Source: Oscillospiraceae bacterium (lineage in GTDB: Bacteria > Bacillota > Clostridia > Oscillospirales > Ruminococcaceae). Taken from it: a stretch of 38,165 nt of DNA. Under the pieces are notes generated by a model. It searched no databases, had not been told where the DNA came from, and worked only from the letters and a program-made list of their open reading frames with translations. Of the stretch, positions 15,870-23,252 are shown one piece after another; within the stretch, counting starts at the first letter, position 1; the number at the start of each line of letters is the position of its first letter. The DNA is taken from contig JAFSEN010000059.1 of assembly GCA_017435745.1 (NCBI GenBank), positions 1-38,165 of the forward strand, in the 5' to 3' direction. A program made the position numbers and the translations under genes.

Positions 15870-16289
15870 TCAGAATCCAAGCTCGTCCATTGCGGCGGCG
15901 ATATCGTCGGAATCCATTGCCGCGTTGAGTTCGTTCCATCTTTCTCTGTCCCAAAGTTCAACGTGGTCGGAAGCGCCGATTACGGCAATATCTTTTGTAA
16001 TTTTCGCATAATTGCGAAGAGTCTGGGTAACAAGAACTCTTCCCTGTTTATCGGGGTTTACAATGGTCGCGGAAGAAAACATAAAGCGTTTAAGATCTCT
16101 TGCTTTTGCCTGGGGAAGACCTTCGACAAGTTTGCTCATACGTTCCCATTTTTCCATTGAATAGGCGGAAAGACAGCCGTCAAGACCTTTTGTGATAACA
16201 AACTGTTCCCCAAGTTCTTCACGAAGCTTTGCCGGAAAATTAACGCGGCCTTTTTCATCAAAGCTATGGAAAAATTCGCCTATGAACAA
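15870..16289 (-). CDS. mraZ: Transcriptional regulator MraZ (TTG start)
   Basis: A 139-residue protein of the SpoVT/AbrB fold that forms a ring and represses its own dcw operon. Two MraZ repeats are present: FxGEF...DEKGRVNFPAKLRE near the N-terminus and NPDKQGRVLVTQTLRNYA in the middle. The start is a TTG at 16289 with GGAGG 7 nt upstream. This gives the family's invariant MFxG opening, whereas the ATG at 16307 adds six residues that include the ribosome site itself. Three GTGG boxes at 10-bp spacing lie just upstream (16337-16360), the known kind of MraZ target. Confidence 0.95.
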   Translation of the reverse strand: MFIGEFFHSFDEKGRVNFPAKLREELGEQFVITKGLDGCLSAYSMEKWERMSKLVEGLPQAKARDLKRFMFSSATIVNPDKQGRVLVTQTLRNYAKITKDIAVIGASDHVELWDRERWNELNAAMDSDDIAAAMDELGF

Positions 16290-16336
16290 TATCTTCCCTC
16301 CTCCCATTGTTTTTGATGAAATTCAGGAAAGTTTAG

Positions 16337-16360
16337 CCACCTTTCCCCACACTTCACCAC
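16337..16360 (-). promoter_or_regulatory. MraZ operator: three GTGG boxes at 10-bp period
   Basis: On the minus strand, GTGG occurs at 16357-16360, 16347-16350 and 16337-16340, exactly one helical turn apart, starting about 4 nt after the predicted transcription start. Repeats of this kind and spacing are the established MraZ recognition element, so autoregulation of the dcw operon is expected. Confidence 0.85.
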
Positions 16361-16370
16361 TTTCAGTACT

Positions 16371-16398
16371 ATTATACAGCAAAATACAGAAAAATCAA
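16371..16398 (-). promoter_or_regulatory. dcw operon promoter (PmraZ)
   Basis: TTGATT (16393-16398), 16-nt spacer, and a perfect TATAAT (16371-16376) on the minus strand, followed directly by the GTGG operator boxes. This is the only strong promoter seen before the run from mraZ to the small membrane protein. Confidence 0.82.
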
Positions 16399-16487
16399 TA
16401 GTATTTTGAAAAATTTACATTTTAATTTTTCGGCATAATAATGCGAAAAAACGCACCTTTTACAATGTTTTGGTTAAAAGTGGAAAT

Positions 16488-16521
16488 AAAAAAGTCCGTT
16501 TTGATAAAAACGGACTTTTTT
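16488..16521. terminator. Bidirectional terminator upstream of mraZ
   Basis: AAAAAAGTCCGTTTT (16488-16502) pairs with AAAACGGACTTTTTT (16507-16521), with A/T runs on both sides, so it can act in either direction. With the terminator at 16581-16614 it insulates the dcw promoter. The rest of the gene-free interval 16290-16621 holds only the promoter, the operator and AT-rich sequence. Confidence 0.7.
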
Positions 16522-16580
16522 ATGGGTGAATGTTCTGTATTTTTAAAGATTTTTTTGATTTTGTGGGGCGCGGTGGGTGC

Positions 16581-16614
16581 AAAAAAAAGCGGCGAAAAAT
16601 TCCGCCGCTTTTTT
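16581..16614 (-). terminator. Terminator of the rsmD-coaD operon
   Basis: GCGGCG (16589-16594) pairs with CGCCGC (16603-16608), extended by flanking A6/T6, and is followed on the minus strand by eight T (complement of 16581-16588). It lies 8 nt after the coiled-coil gene's stop. Confidence 0.88.
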
Positions 16615-16621
16615 CCGGGTT

Positions 16622-17107
16622 TTATTTCTGTGCAGGCTGCATTGCTGCCTGGGCAACTTTCTGCTGCTGGTTAAATGCGCTTCTTGTACCTCTTACTTCG
16701 GTAAGGGAAGCCGCAAGAGTTTCTTCGGTGTTTTTAAGAATTCCATCAACAAAATCTTTTGCGGACTGACGCATTTCGCGGCTCTGCTGCTGTGCCTGCT
16801 GGGTAATTTCAGCGGCTTTATTTTTGCTCTGGCGAACAATTTCCTGTTCATCAACAAGTGCTGCGGCGCGTTTTTCCGCTCTGGCAATAATTGCTTCCGC
16901 TTCTTTTTTTGCCTCTTCAACAATGGCGGTGCGGTCTGCAACAATTGACTGTGCCTGTCTTATTTCGGTAGGAAGGTTAAGGCGAACATCATCAAGAAGT
17001 TCGCGGACCTTGTCTGCATCAACAACGCAGCGTCCGCCGGTAAGCGGAAGGGACCAGGAACGGTCGATAAGTTCATCAAGCTGATCAAGAATTTCTTCAA
17101 TAGGCAT
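16622..17107 (-). CDS. Coiled-coil protein, ATP-synthase-B/DivIVA-like, unknown role
   Basis: A 161-residue soluble, mostly helical protein. After a short N-terminal region (IEEILDQLDELIDRSW, with GGRCVVDADKVRELLDDVRLNLP) comes a long Ala/Glu/Gln-rich coiled coil (about 50-125; VEEAKKEAEAIIARAEKRAAALVDEQE). The pattern recalls the stalk of ATP synthase subunit B/E or the DivIVA family, and homologues are often labelled simply ATPase in Clostridia. It has no nucleotide-binding motif. The ATG has GGGGAGG 9 nt upstream. It is the third gene of the rsmD-coaD operon, an arrangement I believe recurs in Clostridia. The function is unknown. Confidence 0.8.
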   Translation of the reverse strand: MPIEEILDQLDELIDRSWSLPLTGGRCVVDADKVRELLDDVRLNLPTEIRQAQSIVADRTAIVEEAKKEAEAIIARAEKRAAALVDEQEIVRQSKNKAAEITQQAQQQSREMRQSAKDFVDGILKNTEETLAASLTEVRGTRSAFNQQQKVAQAAMQPAQK

Positions 17108-17123
17108 AATTTATGTCCTCCCC

Positions 17124-17600
17124 TTATTTAAGTCTTTTTTCAATTTCCGAAGCTATGTTTTTCGGAACAAAATCCGAAACATCTCCGCCAAAACAGGCAA
17201 TCTGCCGGATAAGGCTGGAGCTTACGTACATATTTTGCGGGTCTGCGGTTATAAAAACAGTTTCCGCTTCAGGCGCAAGGCTTCTGTTGGCAAGCGCCAT
17301 TTGGAATTCATATTCAAAATCCGAAGAAGACCGGATTCCTTTAACAATGGCGTTTATTCCGTTTTGTTTAACATAATCCGCAAGAAGTCCGCTGAAAGAA
17401 TCAACTTTTATTCCGTCTATTCCTTCAACAGCTTTTTCGATAAGTCTGCAGCGTTCTTCCGTAGAAAAAACGCAGTGTTTATCCGGATTTGTTACAACAA
17501 GAACGGTAACTTCGTCAAAAAGTTCCGCCGCTCTTTTAATAATATCAACATGTCCGTTCGTTATCGGATCGAAACTTCCGGGACAAACTGCTTTTTTCAT
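17124..17600 (-). CDS. coaD: Phosphopantetheine adenylyltransferase CoaD
   Basis: A 158-residue nucleotidyltransferase that makes dephospho-CoA from 4'-phosphopantetheine and ATP, the penultimate step of coenzyme A synthesis. PGSFDPITNGH (7-17) contains the TxGH nucleotidyltransferase motif, and VSSSLIRQIA near the C-terminus is the matching ISSTxxR-type signature. The length is normal. The frame is open to a TTG at 17609, but the ATG at 17600 is better spaced from GAGG. The neighbouring rsmD ends 5 nt upstream, the usual rsmD-coaD pairing. Confidence 0.96.
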   Translation of the reverse strand: MKKAVCPGSFDPITNGHVDIIKRAAELFDEVTVLVVTNPDKHCVFSTEERCRLIEKAVEGIDGIKVDSFSGLLADYVKQNGINAIVKGIRSSSDFEYEFQMALANRSLAPEAETVFITADPQNMYVSSSLIRQIACFGGDVSDFVPKNIASEIEKRLK

Positions 17601-17605
17601 AAAAA

Positions 17606-18151
17606 TCAATCCTCACCGCGTTTATACATAAGCACTTTTGTGCTTCCGTAGCGGTATTCCTTTGCTTTTACAAGTTTTCCGGCTTCTTCCGGAAGATCGA
17701 TGCTCTTTGCGGTTTCGCAAAGAACAATTCCGCCGGTACGCATTACTTTTGAAACAGCGGGAAGCACCACCGGAAGCTGTTCCGCCGCATAGGGCGGATC
17801 GAGAAACGCAATATCGAATCTTTCAAAAGCACTTGAAAGATACATAAGCGCATCTCCGGTTTTAAGCTTTGCAATATCGGTGAAACCGCAGTTTTTAAGG
17901 TTTTCGGTTATGCATTTCTGGGCAACCTTTGCGCTGTCAACAAAAACGCAGGATCTTGCCCCGCGGGAAAGAGCTTCGATTCCAAGCTGGCCGCTTCCGG
18001 CAAAAAGATCGAGCACATCCGCTTCTTCTATAAGGAACTGGATGGAAGAAAAAATTCCTTCTTTAACTTTTTCTCCGGTGGGGCGGGTAACATCCCTTCC
18101 TTCCGGGGTAACAAGGCGTTTTCCCTTCGCGGTTCCGGTAATAACTCTCAT
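17606..18151 (-). CDS. rsmD: 16S rRNA (guanine-966-N2) methyltransferase RsmD
   Basis: A 181-residue SAM-dependent methyltransferase acting on G966 of 16S rRNA. RVITGTAKGKRL opens the protein as in the family, DLFAGSGQLGIEAL (48-61) is the SAM-binding motif I, and DPPY (118-121) is the catalytic motif IV of N-methyltransferases. The ATG follows GGAGG by 8 nt. A consensus-like promoter lies directly upstream, so rsmD heads the operon with coaD and the coiled-coil gene. Confidence 0.96.
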   Translation of the reverse strand: MRVITGTAKGKRLVTPEGRDVTRPTGEKVKEGIFSSIQFLIEEADVLDLFAGSGQLGIEALSRGARSCVFVDSAKVAQKCITENLKNCGFTDIAKLKTGDALMYLSSAFERFDIAFLDPPYAAEQLPVVLPAVSKVMRTGGIVLCETAKSIDLPEEAGKLVKAKEYRYGSTKVLMYKRGED

Positions 18152-18178
18152 AATTTTACCTCCGTTCGAGATAGTTCT

Positions 18179-18207
18179 ATTATCCTATTTTTTGATATAA
18201 ATGTCAA
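18179..18207 (-). promoter_or_regulatory. rsmD operon promoter
   Basis: TTGACA (18202-18207), exactly 17 nt, then GATAAT (18179-18184) on the minus strand. The -35 box lies 3 nt beyond the uvrC stop codon, and I see no terminator between uvrC and rsmD, so some readthrough is possible. Confidence 0.82.
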
Positions 18208-18209
18208 TG

Positions 18210-20045
18210 TTATTCTTCGCTGTCGAGGAATTCCCGAAGGGATTTTGCGGCCGCGGCTGTCATTCCCGGCGCCTTACAAAGTTCTTCTTCCGTTGCGGCA
18301 TTTATCGCCTTCATGGTCTTAAAATACTTCAGAAGGGCTGCGGCGCGTTTCGGGCCGATTCCTTCCGCTTTTGTTATAAGCATTTCAAAATTCGTTTTGG
18401 CGTGCTTCCGGCGGCTGTAACCGATTGTAAAACGGTGAACTTCATCCTGAACAGCTGTCACAAAATTAAAAACGGAACGCACGGGAGAAATTGCAATCTC
18501 TCCGCCGTTTTTTGCAATGGCTCTTGTTCTGTGGCGGTCGTCTTTTACCATTCCGAAAAGCGGAACATCAATTCCCATTCTGTCAAAAAGTTCCTGAACC
18601 GCCGCAACATGGCCTTTGCCGCCATCCAAAAGGATAAGGTCGGGTTTTCTTCCGAAAGAAGACCCGCTCCCCTGTTCTTCAAAATAATGGTTAAAACGCC
18701 GTTCAAGCATTTCGCACATGCAGGCATAGTCATCTGTTCCGACAACGGTTTTTATTGAGAATTTTTTATAATCGCTCCGCTTTGGTCTTGCGTTTTCATA
18801 AACCACCATTCCGCCCACAACAGTTTCGGAACCGAAGTTTGAAATATCGTAAGCTTCTATAATTTCCGGGGCTTTTTCCATTCCAAGGATCCTTCCCAGC
18901 TCATCAAGGACGGCAACTTCCTTGCTTGTTCTTGATTTTTCGTGAGAAAGTCTTTCCGCCGCATTATTATAGGCCATATCCGTGACCTGTTTGCGTTCGC
19001 CTTTTTGCGGAACGGTTATACTGACTTTTCTTCCGGCTTTTTCCGAAAGCCAGCGTTCAAGAAGTTCCGCTTCCTCGCATTTTTCATGAAGTGCAATTTC
19101 TTTCGGGATATCGTTTTTTTCGGAATAGAAACTTTGGAGAAATTCCGTTACAAAAGCTGGTTCTGTTCCGAAATCTTTAAGTACATATTCATCTTTATCA
19201 ACAAGTCTTCCGCCGCGGAAACTCAGCACAACAGCGCAGCAATTTTCTCCGCTTTTCGCGATTGCTACAACATCCTGCTCCTTGATTTTTGAAAAAACAA
19301 CCTTCTGGCGGTTTGCAATTCCTTCAATAGCTTTTATTCTGTCCCGAAGAACCGCCGCTCTTTCAAAATCTTCCGCTTCTGCCGCTTCGAACATTCTTTC
19401 GGTAAGTTTTTCAACCGAAGCGCTGCTTCCGCCCTTGATAAAATCTATCGCTTCGTTAAGGGTTTCGTTATATTCCTCTTCGGAAATTTTTCCCCGGCAA
19501 ACGCCCATACAGTTTTTGATGTAATAGTTGAGGCAGGGTCTTCCCTTTCCGAATTCCTGGGGAAATTTACGGCTGCAGGTCGGAAGCATAAAAGCCTTGT
19601 TTGCTTCCGCAACGGTCTGGCGGACAACAAAAGAGCTTATATACGGTCCGAGATATTCGGCGCCATCGTCGTTTTTTTGCAAAACACCGGAAAGCCGGCT
19701 GTAAGGCCCGGGAGAAATCCGTACGTAGCTGTAGCCTTTGTCATCTTTGAGCAGGATGTTGTATTTAGGCGAATATTGTTTTATAAGGCTGCATTCAAGG
19801 ATAAGCGCTTCAAATTCGCTGTCCGTTACGATATATTCAAAATCGTGGACGTGTTCCACCATTTTATAAACTTTCGGAAGATGTTTTTCAACGTTGCGGA
19901 AATAGCTTGTTACGCGGTTTTTAAGTTTTTTTGCCTTTCCGACATAAATTACTTTTCCGCTTTTGTCGTGCATTATATAGACGCCGGGTTCCATAGGAAG
20001 ACTCAGTGTTTTTTCATGGAGATAAGGCAATCTCGGGTTATCCAA
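18210..20045 (-). CDS. uvrC: Excinuclease ABC subunit C, UvrC (TTG start)
   Basis: A 611-residue nucleotide-excision-repair nuclease that makes the 3' and 5' incisions after UvrAB marks a lesion. Domains in order: GIY-YIG nuclease (about 17-97; PGVYIMHDKSGKVIYVGKA), a UvrB-binding UVR segment (about 208-243; LTERMFEAAEAEDFERAAVLRD), the RNase-H-like nuclease with EAYDISNFG and DLILLDGGKGH, and a C-terminal helix-hairpin-helix pair (IGPKRAAALLKYF, KAPGMTAAAAKSL). TTG start with GGAGG 9 nt upstream. The leader contains a palindromic repeat element. Confidence 0.97.
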   Translation of the reverse strand: MDNPRLPYLHEKTLSLPMEPGVYIMHDKSGKVIYVGKAKKLKNRVTSYFRNVEKHLPKVYKMVEHVHDFEYIVTDSEFEALILECSLIKQYSPKYNILLKDDKGYSYVRISPGPYSRLSGVLQKNDDGAEYLGPYISSFVVRQTVAEANKAFMLPTCSRKFPQEFGKGRPCLNYYIKNCMGVCRGKISEEEYNETLNEAIDFIKGGSSASVEKLTERMFEAAEAEDFERAAVLRDRIKAIEGIANRQKVVFSKIKEQDVVAIAKSGENCCAVVLSFRGGRLVDKDEYVLKDFGTEPAFVTEFLQSFYSEKNDIPKEIALHEKCEEAELLERWLSEKAGRKVSITVPQKGERKQVTDMAYNNAAERLSHEKSRTSKEVAVLDELGRILGMEKAPEIIEAYDISNFGSETVVGGMVVYENARPKRSDYKKFSIKTVVGTDDYACMCEMLERRFNHYFEEQGSGSSFGRKPDLILLDGGKGHVAAVQELFDRMGIDVPLFGMVKDDRHRTRAIAKNGGEIAISPVRSVFNFVTAVQDEVHRFTIGYSRRKHAKTNFEMLITKAEGIGPKRAAALLKYFKTMKAINAATEEELCKAPGMTAAAAKSLREFLDSEE

Positions 20046-20066
20046 TTTTTCCGGCCTCCTTTCAAT

Positions 20067-20213
20067 AAAAGCTCCTCAGAGGAGGAGCTGTCTGCGAAGC
20101 AGACTGAGGAGGGATAATCTCCGACAAATCTCTGTCTGCGCTCCGCGTTCTTAGAGAATCCCTCTTCCGTCATTTTCTTCGGAAACGCCACCTTCCCCTC
20201 CGGGAAGACTTTT
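20067..20213. repeat. Small palindromic intergenic element (MITE-like) in the uvrC leader
   Basis: About 147 bp bounded by AAAAG and CTTTT ends and packed with hairpins: GCTCCTC/GAGGAGC (20071-20088), GTCTGC/GCAGAC (20089-20103) and a GC-rich CTTCCC/GGGGAAG-type stem near 20192-20207. The layout closely resembles non-coding palindromic elements I know to be scattered through gut Clostridia genomes. No clear target-site duplication is seen. A 62-codon frame crosses it but looks like a by-product of the element. Confidence 0.6.
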
Positions 20214-20217
20214 CTCT

Positions 20218-20246
20218 ATTGTAACAAAAAACGCCGCAAATATCAC
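20218..20246 (-). promoter_or_regulatory. Candidate uvrC promoter overlapping the ptsH terminator
   Basis: GTGATA (20241-20246), 17 nt, then TACAAT (20218-20223) on the minus strand. The -35 matches consensus at four positions and lies at the apex of the ptsH terminator hairpin. The resulting leader would contain the whole repeat element. Confidence 0.5.
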
Positions 20247-20257
20247 TATCTGCGGCG
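20225..20257 (-). terminator. ptsH terminator
   Basis: CGCCGCAAATA (20232-20242) pairs with TATCTGCGGCG (20247-20257) with one mismatch, followed on the minus strand by a run of T (complement of 20225-20230). Confidence 0.83.
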
Positions 20258-20281
20258 CAAAAATTCAAATTTTTATAAATA

Positions 20282-20545
20282 TCAGTCTGCAAAACCGGAT
20301 TCAACAAGTTTTACAAGAGCATTTACTGCTTCCTCTTCGTCAATGCCGTCTGCAATAATGGTAATATCGGTACCGCCGACAATTCCGAGAGAAAGAACGC
20401 CAAGAAGGCTTTTTGCGTTAACTCTTCTTTCGTCTTTTTCAACCCAAATAGAGGATTTGAATTCATTGGATTTCTGGATGAAGAAAGTTGCAGGACGTGC
20501 ATGAAGACCAACCTGATTTTGAACTTTAACAGCGTTAGAATACAT
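20282..20545 (-). CDS. ptsH: Phosphocarrier protein HPr
   Basis: An 87-residue phosphocarrier of the sugar phosphotransferase system. His15 in GLHARPAT is the residue phosphorylated by enzyme I, so this is HPr rather than Crh. Ser46 in NAKSLLGVLSL is the HPr-kinase site used for carbon-catabolite control in Firmicutes. The gene is alone: enzyme I is not beside it, and it has its own promoter (20586-20614) and terminator. The ATG has GAGGAG 9 nt upstream. Confidence 0.97.
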   Translation of the reverse strand: MYSNAVKVQNQVGLHARPATFFIQKSNEFKSSIWVEKDERRVNAKSLLGVLSLGIVGGTDITIIADGIDEEEAVNALVKLVESGFAD

Positions 20546-20585
20546 ATTATAAATCTCCTCAATAACAACTTTTTATTGTGTTTAC

Positions 20586-20614
20586 ATTATAACAGTTTAT
20601 TACAGTTAATTCAA
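20586..20614 (-). promoter_or_regulatory. ptsH promoter
   Basis: TTGAAT (20609-20614), 17 nt, perfect TATAAT (20586-20591) on the minus strand, about 40 nt before the ptsH start codon. Confidence 0.82.
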
Positions 20615-20681
20615 CGAAATAGGTAATTTTCTATAAAAATCCCATATCACGGTTAAATTTATTCGGTTTATTTGTATAAAA

Positions 20682-21410
20682 TTACCACAAGTTTTCAACC
20701 ATCTTGAGCACATTATACAGCACCGGAACGAGCATTGCCGGAAGAAGGTTTGCGGTCTTTATTTTTTGGCCCGCAATAAAGTTTATTCCGATGCACATTA
20801 TTATGGCATAACCCACCATTGTGAAATGGGTCATCATATCCGGACAGCTTTCAATAACCGGTTTTATAAACGAAGAAAAAAGTGAAATTGCCCCTTGATA
20901 AACAAAAAGCGGTGCCGCCGCAAAAACAGCCCCGATTCCCATAGCGGAACCGAGAACCATTGCGGTGATGAAATCAAGGGTACTCTTAACAAGAAGAACG
21001 CTGCTGTCGCCGGAAAGCCCGTCGTTTATCGCCCCGATAATGCTCATGGAACCGACACAGTAAATGATGAATGCGGAAACAAATCCTTTTGAAAATCCGT
21101 CGGATTTCACCTTTTTTTCGATCCATCCTCCAAAGCCGTTTATCCTGTCATCAAGTTTTATGATTTCGCCGATAAACATTCCGAGGGCAAGGCTTATTAA
21201 AAGGATAAGCCCGCCGTTATCGGTTATTTTTCCGTCGGTTCCGACAGAGAGCATGTTTACGAGAACGCCGTTCATTCCGATTATAAAAACCGCAACGCCT
21301 TCGGCTTTCATAACGCTGTCCATTATTTCGCTTTTTATGCCTTTTTTGAGCAAAAGGCCGAGTGTACCGCCGACAACTACCGCTATTACGTTAACAATCG
21401 TTCCGAACAT
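20682..21410 (-). CDS. DUF554 membrane protein (YdfK/YqgA-like)
   Basis: A 242-residue polytopic membrane protein with about six or seven hydrophobic segments. The opening MFGTIVNVIAVVVGGTLGLLL and the stretches GxxIGEIIKLDDRINGFG and FVSAFIIYCVGSMSIIGAI are typical of DUF554, whose function is not known (some members are annotated as putative transporters). It begins 6 nt after the trmD stop, so it is likely the last gene of the ylxM-trmD operon. No convincing terminator lies after it, and the gap before the ptsH promoter is short, so readthrough into ptsH is possible. Confidence 0.88.
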   Translation of the reverse strand: MFGTIVNVIAVVVGGTLGLLLKKGIKSEIMDSVMKAEGVAVFIIGMNGVLVNMLSVGTDGKITDNGGLILLISLALGMFIGEIIKLDDRINGFGGWIEKKVKSDGFSKGFVSAFIIYCVGSMSIIGAINDGLSGDSSVLLVKSTLDFITAMVLGSAMGIGAVFAAAPLFVYQGAISLFSSFIKPVIESCPDMMTHFTMVGYAIIMCIGINFIAGQKIKTANLLPAMLVPVLYNVLKMVENLW

Positions 21411-21416
21411 GGTTTG

Positions 21417-22106
21417 TTATTCCTCTTTTTTAAGCATATCCGGGCGTTTTTCCATGGTGCGTTTTACCGCCTGTTCATGGCGCCAATCGGAAATAAGCCT
21501 ATGATTTCCGGAAAGAAGAACCTGTGGAACTTCCCTTCCGTGCCAGACCTGCGGGCGGGTGTACTGAGGATATTCAAGAAGCCCGGAAAAATGGCTTTCG
21601 TCCTCGAAACAGACGTCTTCGGAAAGAACCCCGTCACAAAGTCTTCCGACTGCGTCTGTGAGCACAAGCGCCCCAAGTTCGCCGCCGGTAATTACAAAGT
21701 CGCCGATGGAAACTTCTTTATCGACAATCTCCTCTATTATTCGTTCGTCGATTCCTTCATAATGTCCGCAGATAAGAAACAGATGCTCATAATTTTCAGC
21801 AAAATCCACGGCCATTGCCTGGTTGAGCACTGTTCCCTGGGGTGACATATAAATTACGAAAGGCTTTGAGCACGATTCCTCACAGACGTGCTCATAACAT
21901 TTAAAAATCGGGTCCGCCTGCATAAGCATTCCGTTTCCGCCGCCGTAAGGGGCAGCATCGACTCTCTGGTGCTTATCTTCAGAAAAATCGCGGATGTTAT
22001 GGCAATAAATTTCGATAAAACCGGCTCTTCTTGCTCTTCCGATTATGCTTGTGCCAAGCACAGCTTCGCACATTTCCGGAAAAAGAGTTGCAATATCAAT
22101 CCTCAT
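21417..22106 (-). CDS. trmD: tRNA (guanine-37-N1) methyltransferase TrmD
   Basis: A 229-residue knotted (SPOUT) methyltransferase that makes m1G37 in tRNAs and prevents frameshifting. Diagnostic stretches are RIDIATLFPEMC at the start, DDAPYGGG-type DAAPYGGGNGMLM, ICGHYEGIDERI and SIGDFVITGGELGALVLTDAVGRL (the trefoil-knot SAM site), then EYPQYTRP. The ATG at 22106 overlaps the rimM stop by 11 nt with AAAGGA 10 nt upstream; a TTG at 22112 is an alternative. This is the standard rimM-trmD coupling. Confidence 0.97.
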   Translation of the reverse strand: MRIDIATLFPEMCEAVLGTSIIGRARRAGFIEIYCHNIRDFSEDKHQRVDAAPYGGGNGMLMQADPIFKCYEHVCEESCSKPFVIYMSPQGTVLNQAMAVDFAENYEHLFLICGHYEGIDERIIEEIVDKEVSIGDFVITGGELGALVLTDAVGRLCDGVLSEDVCFEDESHFSGLLEYPQYTRPQVWHGREVPQVLLSGNHRLISDWRHEQAVKRTMEKRPDMLKKEE

Positions 22107-22611
22107 CGTCAAAAAGTCCTTTCATCGGAGTTATTTCAAGAATGCCTCCGTCGATATCTACCTTGCTGATTACCTGCGGAATAGCCGGGATCCAGGTTTC
22201 TTTTCCGTCCGCGCCGAGCACACAGTAAATATCGTTTGCGCCGGTGGGCGCAACATCGGAAACTTCTCCGTAAACGGTTCCGTTTTCGGCATCCACAACT
22301 TTAAGTCCGATGATATCCTGGATAAAATAATCTCCCGCTTTCATTGGAATATCGCTGCGATTCATATAAAGCACCTTGCCGATGAACTTTCTTGCTTCGT
22401 CCGGATTATCAACACCTTTGAGCTTTACAAGATAGATATTTTTATGCGGCTTTGCGTAAGAAACGCGAAATTCCTGTTCGCCGTTTTCATCGGTGTACAT
22501 TCTCATACTGCGTTCAATATCGCCCGGATCGCACCAGGGATAAAGGCGGAGATCGCCCCTTAAACCATGAATGGCAACAACTTCGCCAACTTCAAGAAAC
22601 TGCTTTTTCAT
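22096..22611 (-). CDS. rimM: Ribosome maturation factor RimM
   Basis: A 171-residue protein that helps the 30S subunit head mature by binding ribosomal protein S19. The N-terminal RimM domain shows VGEVVAIHGLRGDLRLYPW, and a C-terminal PRC-barrel domain (about 95-165; DIIGLKVVDAENGTVYGEV) follows. The frame opens at a TTG (22617), but the ATG at 22611 is the likelier start, with AGAGG 11 nt upstream. It sits between khpA and trmD in the expected order. Confidence 0.95.
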   Translation of the reverse strand: MKKQFLEVGEVVAIHGLRGDLRLYPWCDPGDIERSMRMYTDENGEQEFRVSYAKPHKNIYLVKLKGVDNPDEARKFIGKVLYMNRSDIPMKAGDYFIQDIIGLKVVDAENGTVYGEVSDVAPTGANDIYCVLGADGKETWIPAIPQVISKVDIDGGILEITPMKGLFDDED

Positions 22612-22638
22612 ATACAATAAAACCTCTTATAATTTCAT

Positions 22639-22672
22639 AATTCCCCCGTCAAATTGCTTTGACGAGGGAATT
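22639..22672 (-). other. Stem-loop between khpA and rimM
   Basis: AATTCCCCCGTCAAA (22639-22653) pairs with TTTGACGAGGGAATT (22658-22672) with one mismatch and a 4-nt loop. There is no T run on the minus strand, so it is probably an internal mRNA structure that lowers or stabilises distal expression rather than a full terminator. Confidence 0.5.
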
Positions 22673-22685
22673 TGTTTTTCGAAAA

Positions 22686-22919
22686 TTATTCGATCGTGAC
22701 AGCAACTTTCTTGCCGGCACGGTTAGCGGCTGTGCGCATAAGGGTGCGGATCGCACGGGCAATTTTTCCCTGGCGGCCAATAACTCTTCCCATATCGGAT
22801 GCAGCAACATGAAGATGGTAAACAACGGTGCCTTCTTCATCGGGTTCATCAACGGTTACGGAAACAGCTTCCTTATCCTCAACAAGACCGCGTGCGATTA
22901 CAGCAAGCAGTTCTTCCAT
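22686..22919 (-). CDS. khpA: KH-domain RNA-binding protein KhpA (YlqC)
   Basis: A 77-residue single KH-domain protein that binds RNA, usually with KhpB/Jag, and influences cell elongation and ribosome-linked processes. The GxxG loop of the KH fold is GRQG (48-51) within VIGRQGKIARAIR. The frame opens at 22937, but that ATG overlaps the rpsP stop and the segment contains GGAGG; the ATG at 22919, 8 nt after GGAGG, gives the family's normal length. The location next to rpsP is conserved in Firmicutes. Confidence 0.94.
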   Translation of the reverse strand: MEELLAVIARGLVEDKEAVSVTVDEPDEEGTVVYHLHVAASDMGRVIGRQGKIARAIRTLMRTAANRAGKKVAVTIE

Positions 22920-22936
22920 GTTGAAAACCTCCGGCA

Positions 22937-23179
22937 TTAAAGAACGCCTTCGATTTTGAGAAGTGCTTTAACGGTATCAGTGGGCTGTGCGCCGGAAGCG
23001 ATCCATTTTTCAACTTTCTCTTTGTCAACTTTGATTACGGAAGGTTCTTTGGTAGGATCATAGTAACCGACTTCTTCGATGAAACGGCCATCTCTGGGAT
23101 AACGGGAATCTGCTACTACGATTCTGTAAAAGGGAGCTTTTTTAGCGCCCATGCGGCGCAGTCTGATTTTAACGGACAT
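22937..23179 (-). CDS. rpsP: 30S ribosomal protein S16
   Basis: An 80-residue ribosomal protein of the 30S subunit. [40 protein letters not shown] is split across the typical S16 core (shown here only by its motifs RLRRMG, RIVVAD and GYYDP). The length matches the family. The ATG has AGGAGG 8 nt upstream, and the gene follows ffh by 73 nt in the usual Firmicutes order. Confidence 0.97.
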   Translation of the reverse strand: MSVKIRLRRMGAKKAPFYRIVVADSRYPRDGRFIEEVGYYDPTKEPSVIKVDKEKVEKWIASGAQPTDTVKALLKIEGVL

Positions 23180-23252
23180 TGTGTTTTCCTCCTATGGTTA
23201 AAATTAATTTAAAACTTTTTTATCATTTGGCATATCGCCTAAAGACCTTTTG

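Noticed and set aside
15860..15961. A longer rsmH start overlapping mraZ
   Set aside because: It would overlap the end of mraZ by 92 nt, while the ATG at 15859 has a good ribosome site and the family's usual N-terminus.
16441..16769. Plus-strand frames over the gap upstream of mraZ
   Set aside because: They cross two terminator hairpins and then overlap the coiled-coil gene; no promoter or ribosome site is seen.
20003..20191. A 62-codon minus-strand frame from GTG across the repeat element
   Set aside because: It runs through the hairpins of the element and into the uvrC start in another frame. It looks like a by-product of the element, although the GGAGGGGAAG before it mimics a ribosome site.
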